Below, piece by piece: positions 1 to 7,336 of a DNA stretch of 10,515 bases. The DNA is from G001797105 sp964528155 (lineage in GTDB: Bacteria > Chloroflexota > Anaerolineae > Anaerolineales > E44-bin32). The notes beneath the pieces are model-generated. The model worked only from the letters and a program-made list of their open reading frames with translations. It ran no database searches and was not told the origin of the DNA. The stretch lies in contig CAZGRL010000123.1 of the NCBI GenBank assembly GCA_964528155.1, positions 1-10,515 of the forward strand, read 5' to 3'. Numbering within the stretch: position 1 is the stretch's first letter; each line of letters starts with the position of its first letter. Both the position numbers and the translations under genes were made by a program.

Positions 1-473
1 CCGTACGGACTCGCGTCGGACATTCCTTCATCAAGGAGAAGATGCGTGAAACGGGCGCCGTCTTTGCCGGAGAACTCTCCGGTCATTACTACTACAGAAT
101 GATGGGCTTCATTGACAGCGGGATCCTGTCGATGATCTCCATGCTCAACCTGCTTGCGCTGAAAGACGTCCCTCTGAGCCAGCTCTTCCGGCCATTGCAG
201 AAGTACGCCCAATCCGGCGAGCTCAATCTCCATGTTCGGGCCCCCCAACGCCTCTTCCGGGAGTTAGAAGCAACCTACAAAGACGGGCAGCAGGAACACC
301 TGGACGGGCTGTCCGTCGAGTATAAGGACTGGTGGTTCAATTTGCGCCAATCTCACACAGAACCCGTTGTCCGCCTGGTCATCGAGGCCGACGACGAATC
401 TACATTGAAAACCCAACAGGCGCGGCTCCTGGAACTCATCGGGCGGCACGCAGACATAGCAGAGGCAAAATGA
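1..473 (+). CDS. Phosphomannomutase/phosphoglucomutase, C-terminal part (5' end outside window)
   Basis: This is a partial alpha-D-phosphohexomutase, which interconverts hexose-6-phosphate and hexose-1-phosphate through a bisphosphate intermediate in the cytosol. The frame is open from base 3, upstream of the first ATG at 42, and the residues before that ATG (RTRVGHSFIKEKMRETGA) are typical of the family, so the ATG is internal. About 156 residues are visible, roughly the last third of a usual 450-460 aa protein. The sugar-specificity loop GELSGH is encoded at 69-86, followed by tyrosines. The domain IV phosphate-binding loop reads RQSHTEP (345-365); family members more often have RPSNTEP. 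The stretch DGLSVEYKDWWFN before it is typical of PMM/PGM (ManB/AlgC-like) enzymes rather than GlmM. The TGA stop overlaps the start of the phosphorylase gene (ATGA). Context favours glucose-1-P to glucose-6-P conversion, but mannose activity cannot be excluded. Confidence 0.92.
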   Translation, partial: VRTRVGHSFIKEKMRETGAVFAGELSGHYYYRMMGFIDSGILSMISMLNLLALKDVPLSQLFRPLQKYAQSGELNLHVRAPQRLFRELEATYKDGQQEHLDGLSVEYKDWWFNLRQSHTEPVVRLVIEADDESTLKTQQARLLELIGRHADIAEAK

Positions 474-2617
474 TGGCACCGAAGACTCTATTCCCCCATT
501 TGCCTGATCGCATCGGCGGCCTGAGCGATCTGGCGTACAACCTGTGGTGGTCCTGGCAACCGGACGCCCGCAACCTGTTCCGCGACCTGGGTCTCTATTC
601 CTGGCGCGAGAGCGGCCACAACCCTATCCGCATGCTGGCCATATCACCGGCCGAGGTCCTGGAGGGTGCCGCCGGCGACAAGGAATACTTACAGCGTTAT
701 CAAGAGGTCATGGACCGTTTTGAGAAGGAGATCAATTCGCCGACCGGTTGGTTCAGCGACAACTACGGGCCGCCAGCTTCCCCCCTGGCGTACATGTCCG
801 CCGAATTCGGGCTGCACGCTTCCCTGCCTACCTACGCCGGCGGGCTGGGAATCTTGGCCGGAGACCATCTCAAGGAATGCAGCGACCTGGGTGTTCCGGT
901 CGTCGGTGTCGGATTGATCTACTCGCAAGGCTATGTGCAACAGCAGATCGGCGAGGACGGGTGGCAGCAGGATGTGGAGACCACGCTGGACCGCAGCTAC
1001 GATCCGATCCGGCCTGTTCTAGATGAACAGGGGAACCCATTGATTGTGCAGATGCCGATCTTCGACCCGCCTCTGCACGTGGCCGTCTGGAAAGTGGCGG
1101 TGGGGCGGGTGCCCCTTTACCTCATGGACACCGACCTCGACGTCAACCAGCCCTGGGAACGCGCCATCGCCCAGCAGCTGTACGCCCGGGGTCCGGAACA
1201 GCGTCTCAAGCAAGAGATCGTGCTCGGCATGGGTGGAATCAAAGTCCTCGAAGCGCTCGGAATACACCCGGCCGCCCTGCATATCAATGAAGGTCATCCG
1301 GCCTTCGCCATCTTGGCGCGCATCTCCCACGCCATGCAAGAAGGCGCGACGTTTGATGAGGCATTCCGCCAGGTTCATGATTCATCCATTTTCACCACTC
1401 ACACGCCTATCGCCGCCGGGACCGACGTCTTCCCGTTCCAACTGATGGAGCAATACTTCGGCAGCTATTGCGCGGGTCTGGGGATTGATCAGCAGGCCTT
1501 CATGAAGCTCGGCATCCATCCGCAGGACCCTGGCGCCGGTTTCAATCTGACTGTCTTTGCGCTTCGCTCGGCGAAGCACTGCAACGCAGTCAGCCGGAGG
1601 CATGGGGACGTGGCCCGTCAGATGTGGGCCAGCCTGTGGCCCGACAAGAAGCCCGAGGACGTGCCCATCACCTCCATCACCAATGGAGTGCACTTGCCCA
1701 CCTGGATCGAAGTCGTGCAAATGCAGGGGCTGCTGAGTCGATATCTGGGGCCGGATTGGCGGAGGGAGCAAGATCGATCCGACGTCTGGCAAGGGATCGA
1801 TGGGATACCCGACGAAGAGGTCTGGCATCTCCACCGGGACCTCAAGTCACTGCTATTCGCCCAGATCGACGCGCGCGCCCGGCGACGCTGGTCCAATGGC
1901 AAGTCCACCCCCAGCATCATATTGGCCTCCGGTGCGTTGCTCGACCCTCAGGTTCTGACCATAGGATTTGCACGGCGTTTTACCGGGTACAAGCGCGCCG
2001 ATCTGATCTTCCATGACCTCGAGCGAACGAAGCGAATGTTGAGCGACGGGCTGAAGCCTGTCCAGTTCGTCTTTGCTGGCATTGCTCATCCCGCCGACAA
2101 CGATGGCAAGAGCCTTATTCAGGAAATCGTGCGGCTGGCACAAGATCCGGCATGCGCCGGACGAATCGCCTTCGTCGAGAACTACGATCAGGGATTGGCT
2201 CAGTACCTTGTGCATGGGGTGGACGTCTGGCTCAATAACCCGCTGCCTCCCCTCGAGGCCAGCGGGACGAGCGGTATGAAGGCAGCGATCAACGGAACTC
2301 CCAGCCTCTCCATCCTGGATGGCTGGTGGATCGAAGGCTACGACGGATCGAACGGTTGGGCGTTTGGCGGCGAGGCGCTTGAGGGGGACCGAACTCAGGC
2401 AGATGCCGAGGCGCTCTATCGTTTGCTCGAGGAGAAGATCATCCCCTTGTACTACGAGAGATCGGATGATGGCGTGCCGCGCGGGTTCGTGAAAGTCATG
2501 AAGGCAGCCGTCAAGAGCGTGGCGCCGGCTTTCAGCGCCCGCCGCATGCTGAAGGAATACGTAGAGCGCGCCTATGCCGAGGCGCTGGCCCTCAAGACGC
2601 TGGAGCCCCAACAATGA
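470..2617 (+). CDS. glgP: Alpha-glucan (glycogen/maltodextrin) phosphorylase, GT35 short form
   Basis: The enzyme splits alpha-1,4-glucan with phosphate to give glucose-1-phosphate, using pyridoxal phosphate. The protein is 715 aa, shorter than E. coli GlgP/MalP (~800 aa) and in line with the archaeal/bacterial short family. Residues ~10-100 form a DUF3417-type N-terminal region (YNLWWSWQPDARNLF). Next come the family motifs AYMSAEFG (~107-114), YAGGLGILAGDHLK (~122-135), HINEGHPAF with H271, FTTHTPIAAGTDVFP, and FARRFTGYKRADLIF. The PLP lysine is expected at K604 in EASGTSGMKAAING. I chose ATG 470 because the family N-terminus (LFPHLPDRIGGLSDLAYNL) begins there, and AGAGG at 461-465 is a modest ribosome binding site. 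The frame stays open upstream to 332, but that stretch lies inside the phosphohexomutase gene and encodes nothing family-like. The four-base ATGA overlap suggests translational coupling. The exact glucan substrate cannot be read from the sequence. Confidence 0.95.
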   Translation: MMAPKTLFPHLPDRIGGLSDLAYNLWWSWQPDARNLFRDLGLYSWRESGHNPIRMLAISPAEVLEGAAGDKEYLQRYQEVMDRFEKEINSPTGWFSDNYGPPASPLAYMSAEFGLHASLPTYAGGLGILAGDHLKECSDLGVPVVGVGLIYSQGYVQQQIGEDGWQQDVETTLDRSYDPIRPVLDEQGNPLIVQMPIFDPPLHVAVWKVAVGRVPLYLMDTDLDVNQPWERAIAQQLYARGPEQRLKQEIVLGMGGIKVLEALGIHPAALHINEGHPAFAILARISHAMQEGATFDEAFRQVHDSSIFTTHTPIAAGTDVFPFQLMEQYFGSYCAGLGIDQQAFMKLGIHPQDPGAGFNLTVFALRSAKHCNAVSRRHGDVARQMWASLWPDKKPEDVPITSITNGVHLPTWIEVVQMQGLLSRYLGPDWRREQDRSDVWQGIDGIPDEEVWHLHRDLKSLLFAQIDARARRRWSNGKSTPSIILASGALLDPQVLTIGFARRFTGYKRADLIFHDLERTKRMLSDGLKPVQFVFAGIAHPADNDGKSLIQEIVRLAQDPACAGRIAFVENYDQGLAQYLVHGVDVWLNNPLPPLEASGTSGMKAAINGTPSLSILDGWWIEGYDGSNGWAFGGEALEGDRTQADAEALYRLLEEKIIPLYYERSDDGVPRGFVKVMKAAVKSVAPAFSARRMLKEYVERAYAEALALKTLEPQQ

Positions 2618-2719
2618 GGTCCGGCAGCTACATTCCGACAGTCCCGAGCGTGTGGAGAAGTCGGGAGATATGTGCTCATCTTGTCCTGAGGGGGAAAGCG
2701 GTGAGGGTGGAAGGTTGAA
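2618..2719. other. Intergenic spacer with a 6-bp inverted repeat
   Basis: This 102-nt gap is the largest inside the carbohydrate cluster. It contains TCCCGA (2642-2647) and its exact complement TCGGGA (2661-2666), separated by 13 nt. No T-run follows, so it is a poor intrinsic terminator; it could be an RNA stem-loop or chance. A Shine-Dalgarno-like GGAAGG (2709-2714) sits 5 nt before the ATPase start. I see no convincing -10/-35 promoter, so I cannot say whether the ATPase and downstream genes have their own promoter. Confidence 0.4.
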
Positions 2720-5266
2720 ATGAAAGTGAGGGCTACCTCGAGCGGAACTGCCCCATCCGAAGTGGCATCGATCGCGTCCGATGGTGGGGGACTATTGAGC
2801 CTGTCTGTGGTCGAGTTGCGCAAGCGACTGGATTCTCCCGAGCGGGGCCTCTCTCAGGCCGAGGCGCAGACTCGCCTTGAATGGGTCGGGCCGAACACTC
2901 TACCCGAGAAGAAAACCAACGCCGTCCTTCAATTCCTCTCGTATTTCTGGGGGCCAATCCCCTGGATGATCGAGGTCGCCGCTGTGCTCTCTGCTTTCGT
3001 CAGGCACTGGCCCGATCTGATCATCACCCTGCTCTTGCTGATCTTCAACGCCGTCGTCGGCTTCTGGCAAGAGCACCAGGCGGCCAGTGCCGTCGATGCA
3101 TTGAAACGCCAACTCGCCCTTCAGGCGCGAGTGCGCCGCGACGGGCAGTGGCGCCAGATCGAAGCCACGAAGCTGGTGCCCGGCGATGTAGTCCGCTTGC
3201 GCCTAGGCGATATCGTGCCGGCTGATGTCAAGCTGGTGGCGGGCGACTACCTCAGTGTCGACCAATCGGCCCTGACGGGGGAATCGCTCCCGGTCCAGAA
3301 GAAAGCCGACGACGCGGCCTACTCTGGCACCATTGTCAAGCAAGGCGAGATGGAAGTACTCGTCGTCGCCACCGGCGCCGACACCTACTTTGGCCGTACG
3401 GCCAGCCTGGTTTCGCAGGCCAAATCCGCCTCGCACTTCCAGAAGGCAGTGTTGAACATCGGTGACTACTTGATCTACATGAGCCTCGGGCTGGCGGCCA
3501 TCCTTCTCCTGCTCAGGCTGGTTGCTGGAGACAGTTTGCTCATCCTCGTCCAGTTCGTTCTGATCCTCATCGTCGCTTCCATCCCGGTTGCCATGCCCGC
3601 TGTTCTCACCGTAACCATGGCCATCGGCTCGACTGCACTGACAAGAATGAAAGCCATCGTTACGCGTCTGGAGTCCATCGAAGAGATGGCCGGGATGGAT
3701 GTGCTCTGTTCGGACAAGACAGGGACACTGACTCAAAACCGCCTGACTCTCGGAGAGCCGATGGTCTTTGCTGCTCCGGATGCCACCCAATTGATCCTGG
3801 CGGCGGCATTGGCCAGCAAGACTGAAGACCAGGACACCATTGACCTAGCCGTCCTGGCCGGCCTCTCCGACCCCGACGCCTGCAAGCCTTTCACTCAGGT
3901 CAAGTTCACCCCGTTCGATCCGGTGAGCAAGCGAACCGAAGCGGAGATCCAAGCTGCCGATGGCAGTTCCTTCAAGGTAAGCAAAGGCGCACCGCAGGTC
4001 ATCCTGCAAATGTGCCAGATCAGTGCAGACGAGAAAACCAAAGCCGACCAGGACATCGACGCGCTGGCGGCCAAGGGCTTCCGCACGTTGGGCGTCGCCC
4101 GCACGACCGACGGCAGCCGCCAATGGCGCTTCTTGGGACTTCTGCCTCTACATGATCCTCCTTGGCCGGATTCGGCCGAGACTATCCAGCGCGCCGAGGC
4201 CCACGGCATCCGCGTCAAGATGGTCACTGGCGATGACCTGGCTATCGCCCGCGAGATCGCAGGCAGTCTGGGCATGGGCCAGAAGATCTTGTCGGCTGCG
4301 GATTTGTTCCCGAAAGACGCGGATCTCGGCCTCAACCGATCCCTCATCGAGCTCATCGAGGACGCCGACGGCTTCGCCCGGGTGTTCCCCGAGCACAAGT
4401 ACGATGTCGTCAAGGCGCTCCAGGGTGCAGGCCACCTGGTCGGCATGACGGGTGACGGGGTCAACGACGCGCCGGCGCTCAAGCAGGCTGACGTGGGCAT
4501 CGCTGTCTCGGGCGCGACCGACGCTGCTCGGGCAGCCGCCAGTCTGGTCCTGACGGCGCCCGGTCTTTCGGTCATCGTCCGGGCCGTGGAGGGGGCCCGC
4601 CGGATCTTCGAACGCATGAACAGCTATGCCATCTACCGGATCGCTGAGACCATCCGCATCATGATCTTCGTTGTCTTGACTATGCTTGTCTTCAATTTCT
4701 ACCCGATCACGGCGATCATGATCATCCTGCTGGCACTGCTCAACGATCTGCCGATCATGACCATCGCCTATGACAATACCTGGCTCGATCCCAAACCGGT
4801 CCGCTGGAACATGCGCCGGGTCATCACCGTCAGCACAGTCCTGGGGCTGGTGGGCGTGATACAGACTTTCTTGCTTCTGGTTCTGGGCAAGCTGTGGCTC
4901 AATCTCGATCAAAGTCACCTGCAGTCGTTCATCTACCTCAAGCTGGCCCTCGCCGGACATCTGACGCTGATTGTGGTGCGCAACAAGCGATCCTTCTGGA
5001 AACGACCCTGGCCTTCCCCCGTGCTGCTGGTAGCCATCCTGGGAACACAAATCCTGGCAGCTTTGATTGTGGGATTCGGTTTTCTCGTGCCGGCGCTTCC
5101 CTGGACCTACATCGGCTTCATCTGGGTCTATGCCTTGACCTGGGTATTCATCAATGACTGGATCAAAATGCGGACCTACGAGCACCTTGAGTTGAGCGGA
5201 AGCCGGCACCGGGTCTTCCTGCGCCGCCTCAAGGAGCCGCTCCACTCCCATGTGCGCGGTGAATGA
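2720..5266 (+). CDS. Plasma-membrane-type proton-exporting P-type ATPase (P3A)
   Basis: This integral membrane pump uses ATP to export protons. Over 848 aa it shows an N-terminal cytosolic segment; TM1-2 (~75-92, ~99-117); the actuator domain with TGES (186-189); TM3-4 (~247-302) with IPVAMP (288-293); the phosphorylated Asp D332 in DKTGTLT; the nucleotide domain with KGAP (422-425); TGDD (503-506); the hinge TGDGVNDAP (577-585); and about six more membrane helices (~634-811). P3A-type marks include N110 in TM2, R646 in TM5 and D676 in TM6 (LLNDLPIMTI). By motif alignment these correspond to N106, R655 and D684 of plant AHA2, which are linked to proton transport. The nucleotide domain is compact and only ~37 residues follow the last helix, so the plant-type C-terminal autoinhibitory region is absent. 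ATG 2720 follows GGAAGG at 2709-2714. The stop lies 14 nt before the HAD start. Another cation is possible but less likely. Confidence 0.93.
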   Translation: MKVRATSSGTAPSEVASIASDGGGLLSLSVVELRKRLDSPERGLSQAEAQTRLEWVGPNTLPEKKTNAVLQFLSYFWGPIPWMIEVAAVLSAFVRHWPDLIITLLLLIFNAVVGFWQEHQAASAVDALKRQLALQARVRRDGQWRQIEATKLVPGDVVRLRLGDIVPADVKLVAGDYLSVDQSALTGESLPVQKKADDAAYSGTIVKQGEMEVLVVATGADTYFGRTASLVSQAKSASHFQKAVLNIGDYLIYMSLGLAAILLLLRLVAGDSLLILVQFVLILIVASIPVAMPAVLTVTMAIGSTALTRMKAIVTRLESIEEMAGMDVLCSDKTGTLTQNRLTLGEPMVFAAPDATQLILAAALASKTEDQDTIDLAVLAGLSDPDACKPFTQVKFTPFDPVSKRTEAEIQAADGSSFKVSKGAPQVILQMCQISADEKTKADQDIDALAAKGFRTLGVARTTDGSRQWRFLGLLPLHDPPWPDSAETIQRAEAHGIRVKMVTGDDLAIAREIAGSLGMGQKILSAADLFPKDADLGLNRSLIELIEDADGFARVFPEHKYDVVKALQGAGHLVGMTGDGVNDAPALKQADVGIAVSGATDAARAAASLVLTAPGLSVIVRAVEGARRIFERMNSYAIYRIAETIRIMIFVVLTMLVFNFYPITAIMIILLALLNDLPIMTIAYDNTWLDPKPVRWNMRRVITVSTVLGLVGVIQTFLLLVLGKLWLNLDQSHLQSFIYLKLALAGHLTLIVVRNKRSFWKRPWPSPVLLVAILGTQILAALIVGFGFLVPALPWTYIGFIWVYALTWVFINDWIKMRTYEHLELSGSRHRVFLRRLKEPLHSHVRGE

Positions 5267-5268
5267 AC

Positions 5269-5274
5269 AAGGAG
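5269..5274 (+). promoter_or_regulatory. Ribosome binding site deciding the HAD start
   Basis: AAGGAG lies 6 nt before ATG 5281 and is a strong Shine-Dalgarno match. It lies downstream of the alternative in-frame ATG at 5263, so it supports 5281 as the true start even though 5263 would form an ATGA overlap with the ATPase stop. Confidence 0.7.
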
Positions 5275-5280
5275 AAAGCG

Positions 5281-5910
5281 ATGACAGAAGCCCTGCCCAT
5301 CACAACTCTCTTTCTGGATATCGGTGGGGTCCTGCTCACCAATGGCTGGGATCGCCATGCCCGACAGCGGGCGGCCGATGCCTTCGGACTGGACCATCCC
5401 GAGATGGACGAGCGCCACCACCTGACCTTCGACACCTACGAGGAGGGCAAGCTAAGCCTCGATGACTACCTGCGGCGGGTGGTCTTCTATAAGGAAAGGC
5501 CGTTCTCGCGGGAGGAGTTCAAGGCGTTCATGTTTGACGAGTCCCAACCTCTCCCGGAGGCTTTCGATCTCCTGCGGGCGCTGAAGGTGCGATATGGACT
5601 CAAGATCGCCGCAGTGAGCAACGAAGGCCGAGAGCTCACGACGTTCCGAATACAGCGCTTTGGCCTGGGCTCGCTCATCGACTTCTTCGTCTCGTCTTGT
5701 TTTGTGCATTTCCGCAAGCCGGACGTCGACATCTATCGCGTCGCCCTGGACATTTCTCAATCGGATCCCGAGCAGGTGGCCTACATCGACGACCGGCTCA
5801 TGTTTGTCCAGGTCGCTCGGGAGCTCGGGATCCATGGAATTCATCACACAGGGATGACGAACACGCGCGCCAAGCTCGCCGACCTGGGGCTGGTACTCGA
5901 AGGAGCTTAG
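5281..5910 (+). CDS. HAD-superfamily hydrolase, YihX-like sugar-phosphate phosphatase candidate
   Basis: This is a cytosolic HAD-fold hydrolase of 209 aa, a usual length for subfamily IA phosphatases. Motif I is FLDIGGVLL with nucleophile D13; the position usually held by a second Asp (D+2) is G15, as in the FDxGN/G-type enzymes that include E. coli YihX, a glucose-1-phosphate phosphatase. The helical cap spans about residues 20-90. Motif II is VSNEG (S113), motif III is FRKPD (K146), and motif IV is YIDD (D170, D171). All catalytic positions except D+2 are present, so the enzyme is probably active. The start at 5281 is set by AAGGAG six bases upstream; an in-frame ATG at 5263 overlapping the ATPase stop would add six residues. 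The gene ends 1 nt before gnd and its 3' end contains the gnd ribosome binding site. The substrate is unknown; a hexose or pentose phosphate is suggested only by the neighbours. Confidence 0.85.
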   Translation: MTEALPITTLFLDIGGVLLTNGWDRHARQRAADAFGLDHPEMDERHHLTFDTYEEGKLSLDDYLRRVVFYKERPFSREEFKAFMFDESQPLPEAFDLLRALKVRYGLKIAAVSNEGRELTTFRIQRFGLGSLIDFFVSSCFVHFRKPDVDIYRVALDISQSDPEQVAYIDDRLMFVQVARELGIHGIHHTGMTNTRAKLADLGLVLEGA

Positions 5911-5911
5911 G

Positions 5912-7327
5912 ATGACTGATGCGAAAGCGGAGATTGGGATGGTCGGCCTCGGCGTCATGGGGCGCAATCTGTTGCTCAATATGGCCGACCATGGTTTCGC
6001 CGTCGCCGGCTACGACAAGGATCCGGGTGCGGTCAAGAAGCTGCGAGCCGAGGCCGCAGCGCGGAATGTCGCGGCTCGGGAGAATGTGGCCGATTTCGTC
6101 GCCGGAATCCGCAAGCCGCGCGCCGTCATGATGTTGGTTCCGGCCGGCCCGGTCGTCGATTCCGTCATCAGTGACCTGCTTCCGCATGTGGATGAGGGCG
6201 ATCTGATCATCGATGCCGGCAACTCTCATTTCACCGACACAGACGTGCGTCAGAAGGCGATGCAAGCCAGAGGATTGCACTTCTTCGGAATGGGCGTCTC
6301 CGGCGGGGAGGCCGGGGCGCGCCACGGACCGAGCATGATGCCCGGAGGTCCGCCGGAGGCCTACGAGCGCGTGCGGAATATCCTCGAGGCCAGCTCGGCT
6401 CAAGTTGATGGCACGCCGTGCGTCACCTATCTCGGTCCGCGTTCAGCCGGTCACTACGTCAAGATGGTCCACAACGGGATCGAATACGGGCTGATGCAAT
6501 TGATCGCCGAAGCGTACGACTTGATGCGCCGAGGCCTGAAGATGACCGACGACGAATTGAGCGCTGTCTTCGACCGATGGAACCGGGGTGAGCTCAGCAG
6601 CTACCTCATTGAGATCACCGCAGACATCTTCCGCGAGGTCGACGAGAGGACCGGCAAGCGTCTTGTGGATGTGATCCTCGACGCCGCCAAGCAGAAGGGG
6701 ACGGGCATGTGGGCCTCCCAAGACGCCCTTCAGCTTCTTGTCCCGACCCCGACCATCGACGTGGCCGTGTCGATGCGTAACCTTTCAGCGATGGAGGAAG
6801 AGCGCCTCGCCATCCGGGAAAGCATTCCCGACCCCGACCCGGGATTCGAGGGGGACAGATCGGGTTTCGTCGACCAACTCGGTCGCGCTTTGCTTGCTGC
6901 GTTCATTCTCACCTACGCACAAGGAATGGCGCAACTGCGCGCCGCCTCGAAGGCCTACGAATATGAGCTCGACCTGGGGGCGGTGGCGCGAATCTGGCGA
7001 GGTGGATGCATCATTCGGTCGGCGCTCCTCGAGCCCATCCGCGCCGCCTACGCGCGCCGGCCGGACTTGCCACACCTGGTGGCCGACGATGCCCTCGGCC
7101 AAGCTGTCGCCAAAGGCGTCCCGGACCTGCGGGCGGTAGTCAAGGCCGCCGGCCAAATGGAGATCCCGGCGCCGGCGTTCATGGTGTCGCTGGGCTACCT
7201 GGACGGGTTAAGGGCAGCACGACTGCCGGCCAATCTGATCCAGGCGCAACGTGACTTCTTCGGCGCCCACACGTATGAGCGGGTCGATGCGCGCGGTGTC
7301 TTCCACACCGAATGGTCCCAGGAGTGA
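5912..7327 (+). CDS. gnd: 6-phosphogluconate dehydrogenase, decarboxylating (long form)
   Basis: The enzyme oxidises and decarboxylates 6-phosphogluconate to ribulose-5-phosphate in the oxidative pentose phosphate pathway. The protein is 471 aa, the usual long-form length. The Rossmann motif GLGVMG has glycines 12, 14 and 17. Substrate and catalytic motifs include GMGVSGGEAGARHGPSMMPGG (~126-146) and HYVKMVHNGIEYG with the expected catalytic K184 and E191. Further family blocks are AVSMRNLSAMEEER, RIWRGGCIIRS and a C-terminus ending in AQRDFFGAHTYERVD and FHTEW. The residues after the second strand read YDKDP (D35) instead of the NRT-type motif that holds the NADP+ 2'-phosphate, so NAD+ or dual use is possible. 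AAGGAG at 5900-5905, inside the end of the HAD gene, lies 6 nt before ATG 5912. The spacing of 1 nt upstream and 9-12 nt to zwf indicates one operon. Confidence 0.95.
   Translation: MTDAKAEIGMVGLGVMGRNLLLNMADHGFAVAGYDKDPGAVKKLRAEAAARNVAARENVADFVAGIRKPRAVMMLVPAGPVVDSVISDLLPHVDEGDLIIDAGNSHFTDTDVRQKAMQARGLHFFGMGVSGGEAGARHGPSMMPGGPPEAYERVRNILEASSAQVDGTPCVTYLGPRSAGHYVKMVHNGIEYGLMQLIAEAYDLMRRGLKMTDDELSAVFDRWNRGELSSYLIEITADIFREVDERTGKRLVDVILDAAKQKGTGMWASQDALQLLVPTPTIDVAVSMRNLSAMEEERLAIRESIPDPDPGFEGDRSGFVDQLGRALLAAFILTYAQGMAQLRAASKAYEYELDLGAVARIWRGGCIIRSALLEPIRAAYARRPDLPHLVADDALGQAVAKGVPDLRAVVKAAGQMEIPAPAFMVSLGYLDGLRAARLPANLIQAQRDFFGAHTYERVDARGVFHTEWSQE
7320..7324 (+). promoter_or_regulatory. Ribosome binding site for zwf, inside the gnd 3' end
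   Basis: AGGAG overlaps the last codons of gnd. It is 12 nt before GTG 7337 and 15 nt before ATG 7340, both longer than the usual spacing. The shorter distance slightly favours GTG. No other purine-rich site lies closer to either start. Confidence 0.5.
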
Positions 7328-7336
7328 GACTCAACT

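Noticed and set aside
332..469. Upstream extension of the phosphorylase frame from 332
   Set aside because: It lies inside the phosphohexomutase gene, its residues are arginine-rich with no family similarity, and the phosphorylase N-terminus begins naturally at ATG 470.
1853..2614. Antisense open frame (253 codons) opposite the phosphorylase
   Set aside because: It is opposite the conserved PLP-lysine region and resembles no family.
4148..5251. Antisense open frame (367 codons) opposite the ATPase
   Set aside because: It runs through well-conserved P-type ATPase membrane segments; the translated product is rich in D, Q and H with no motif.
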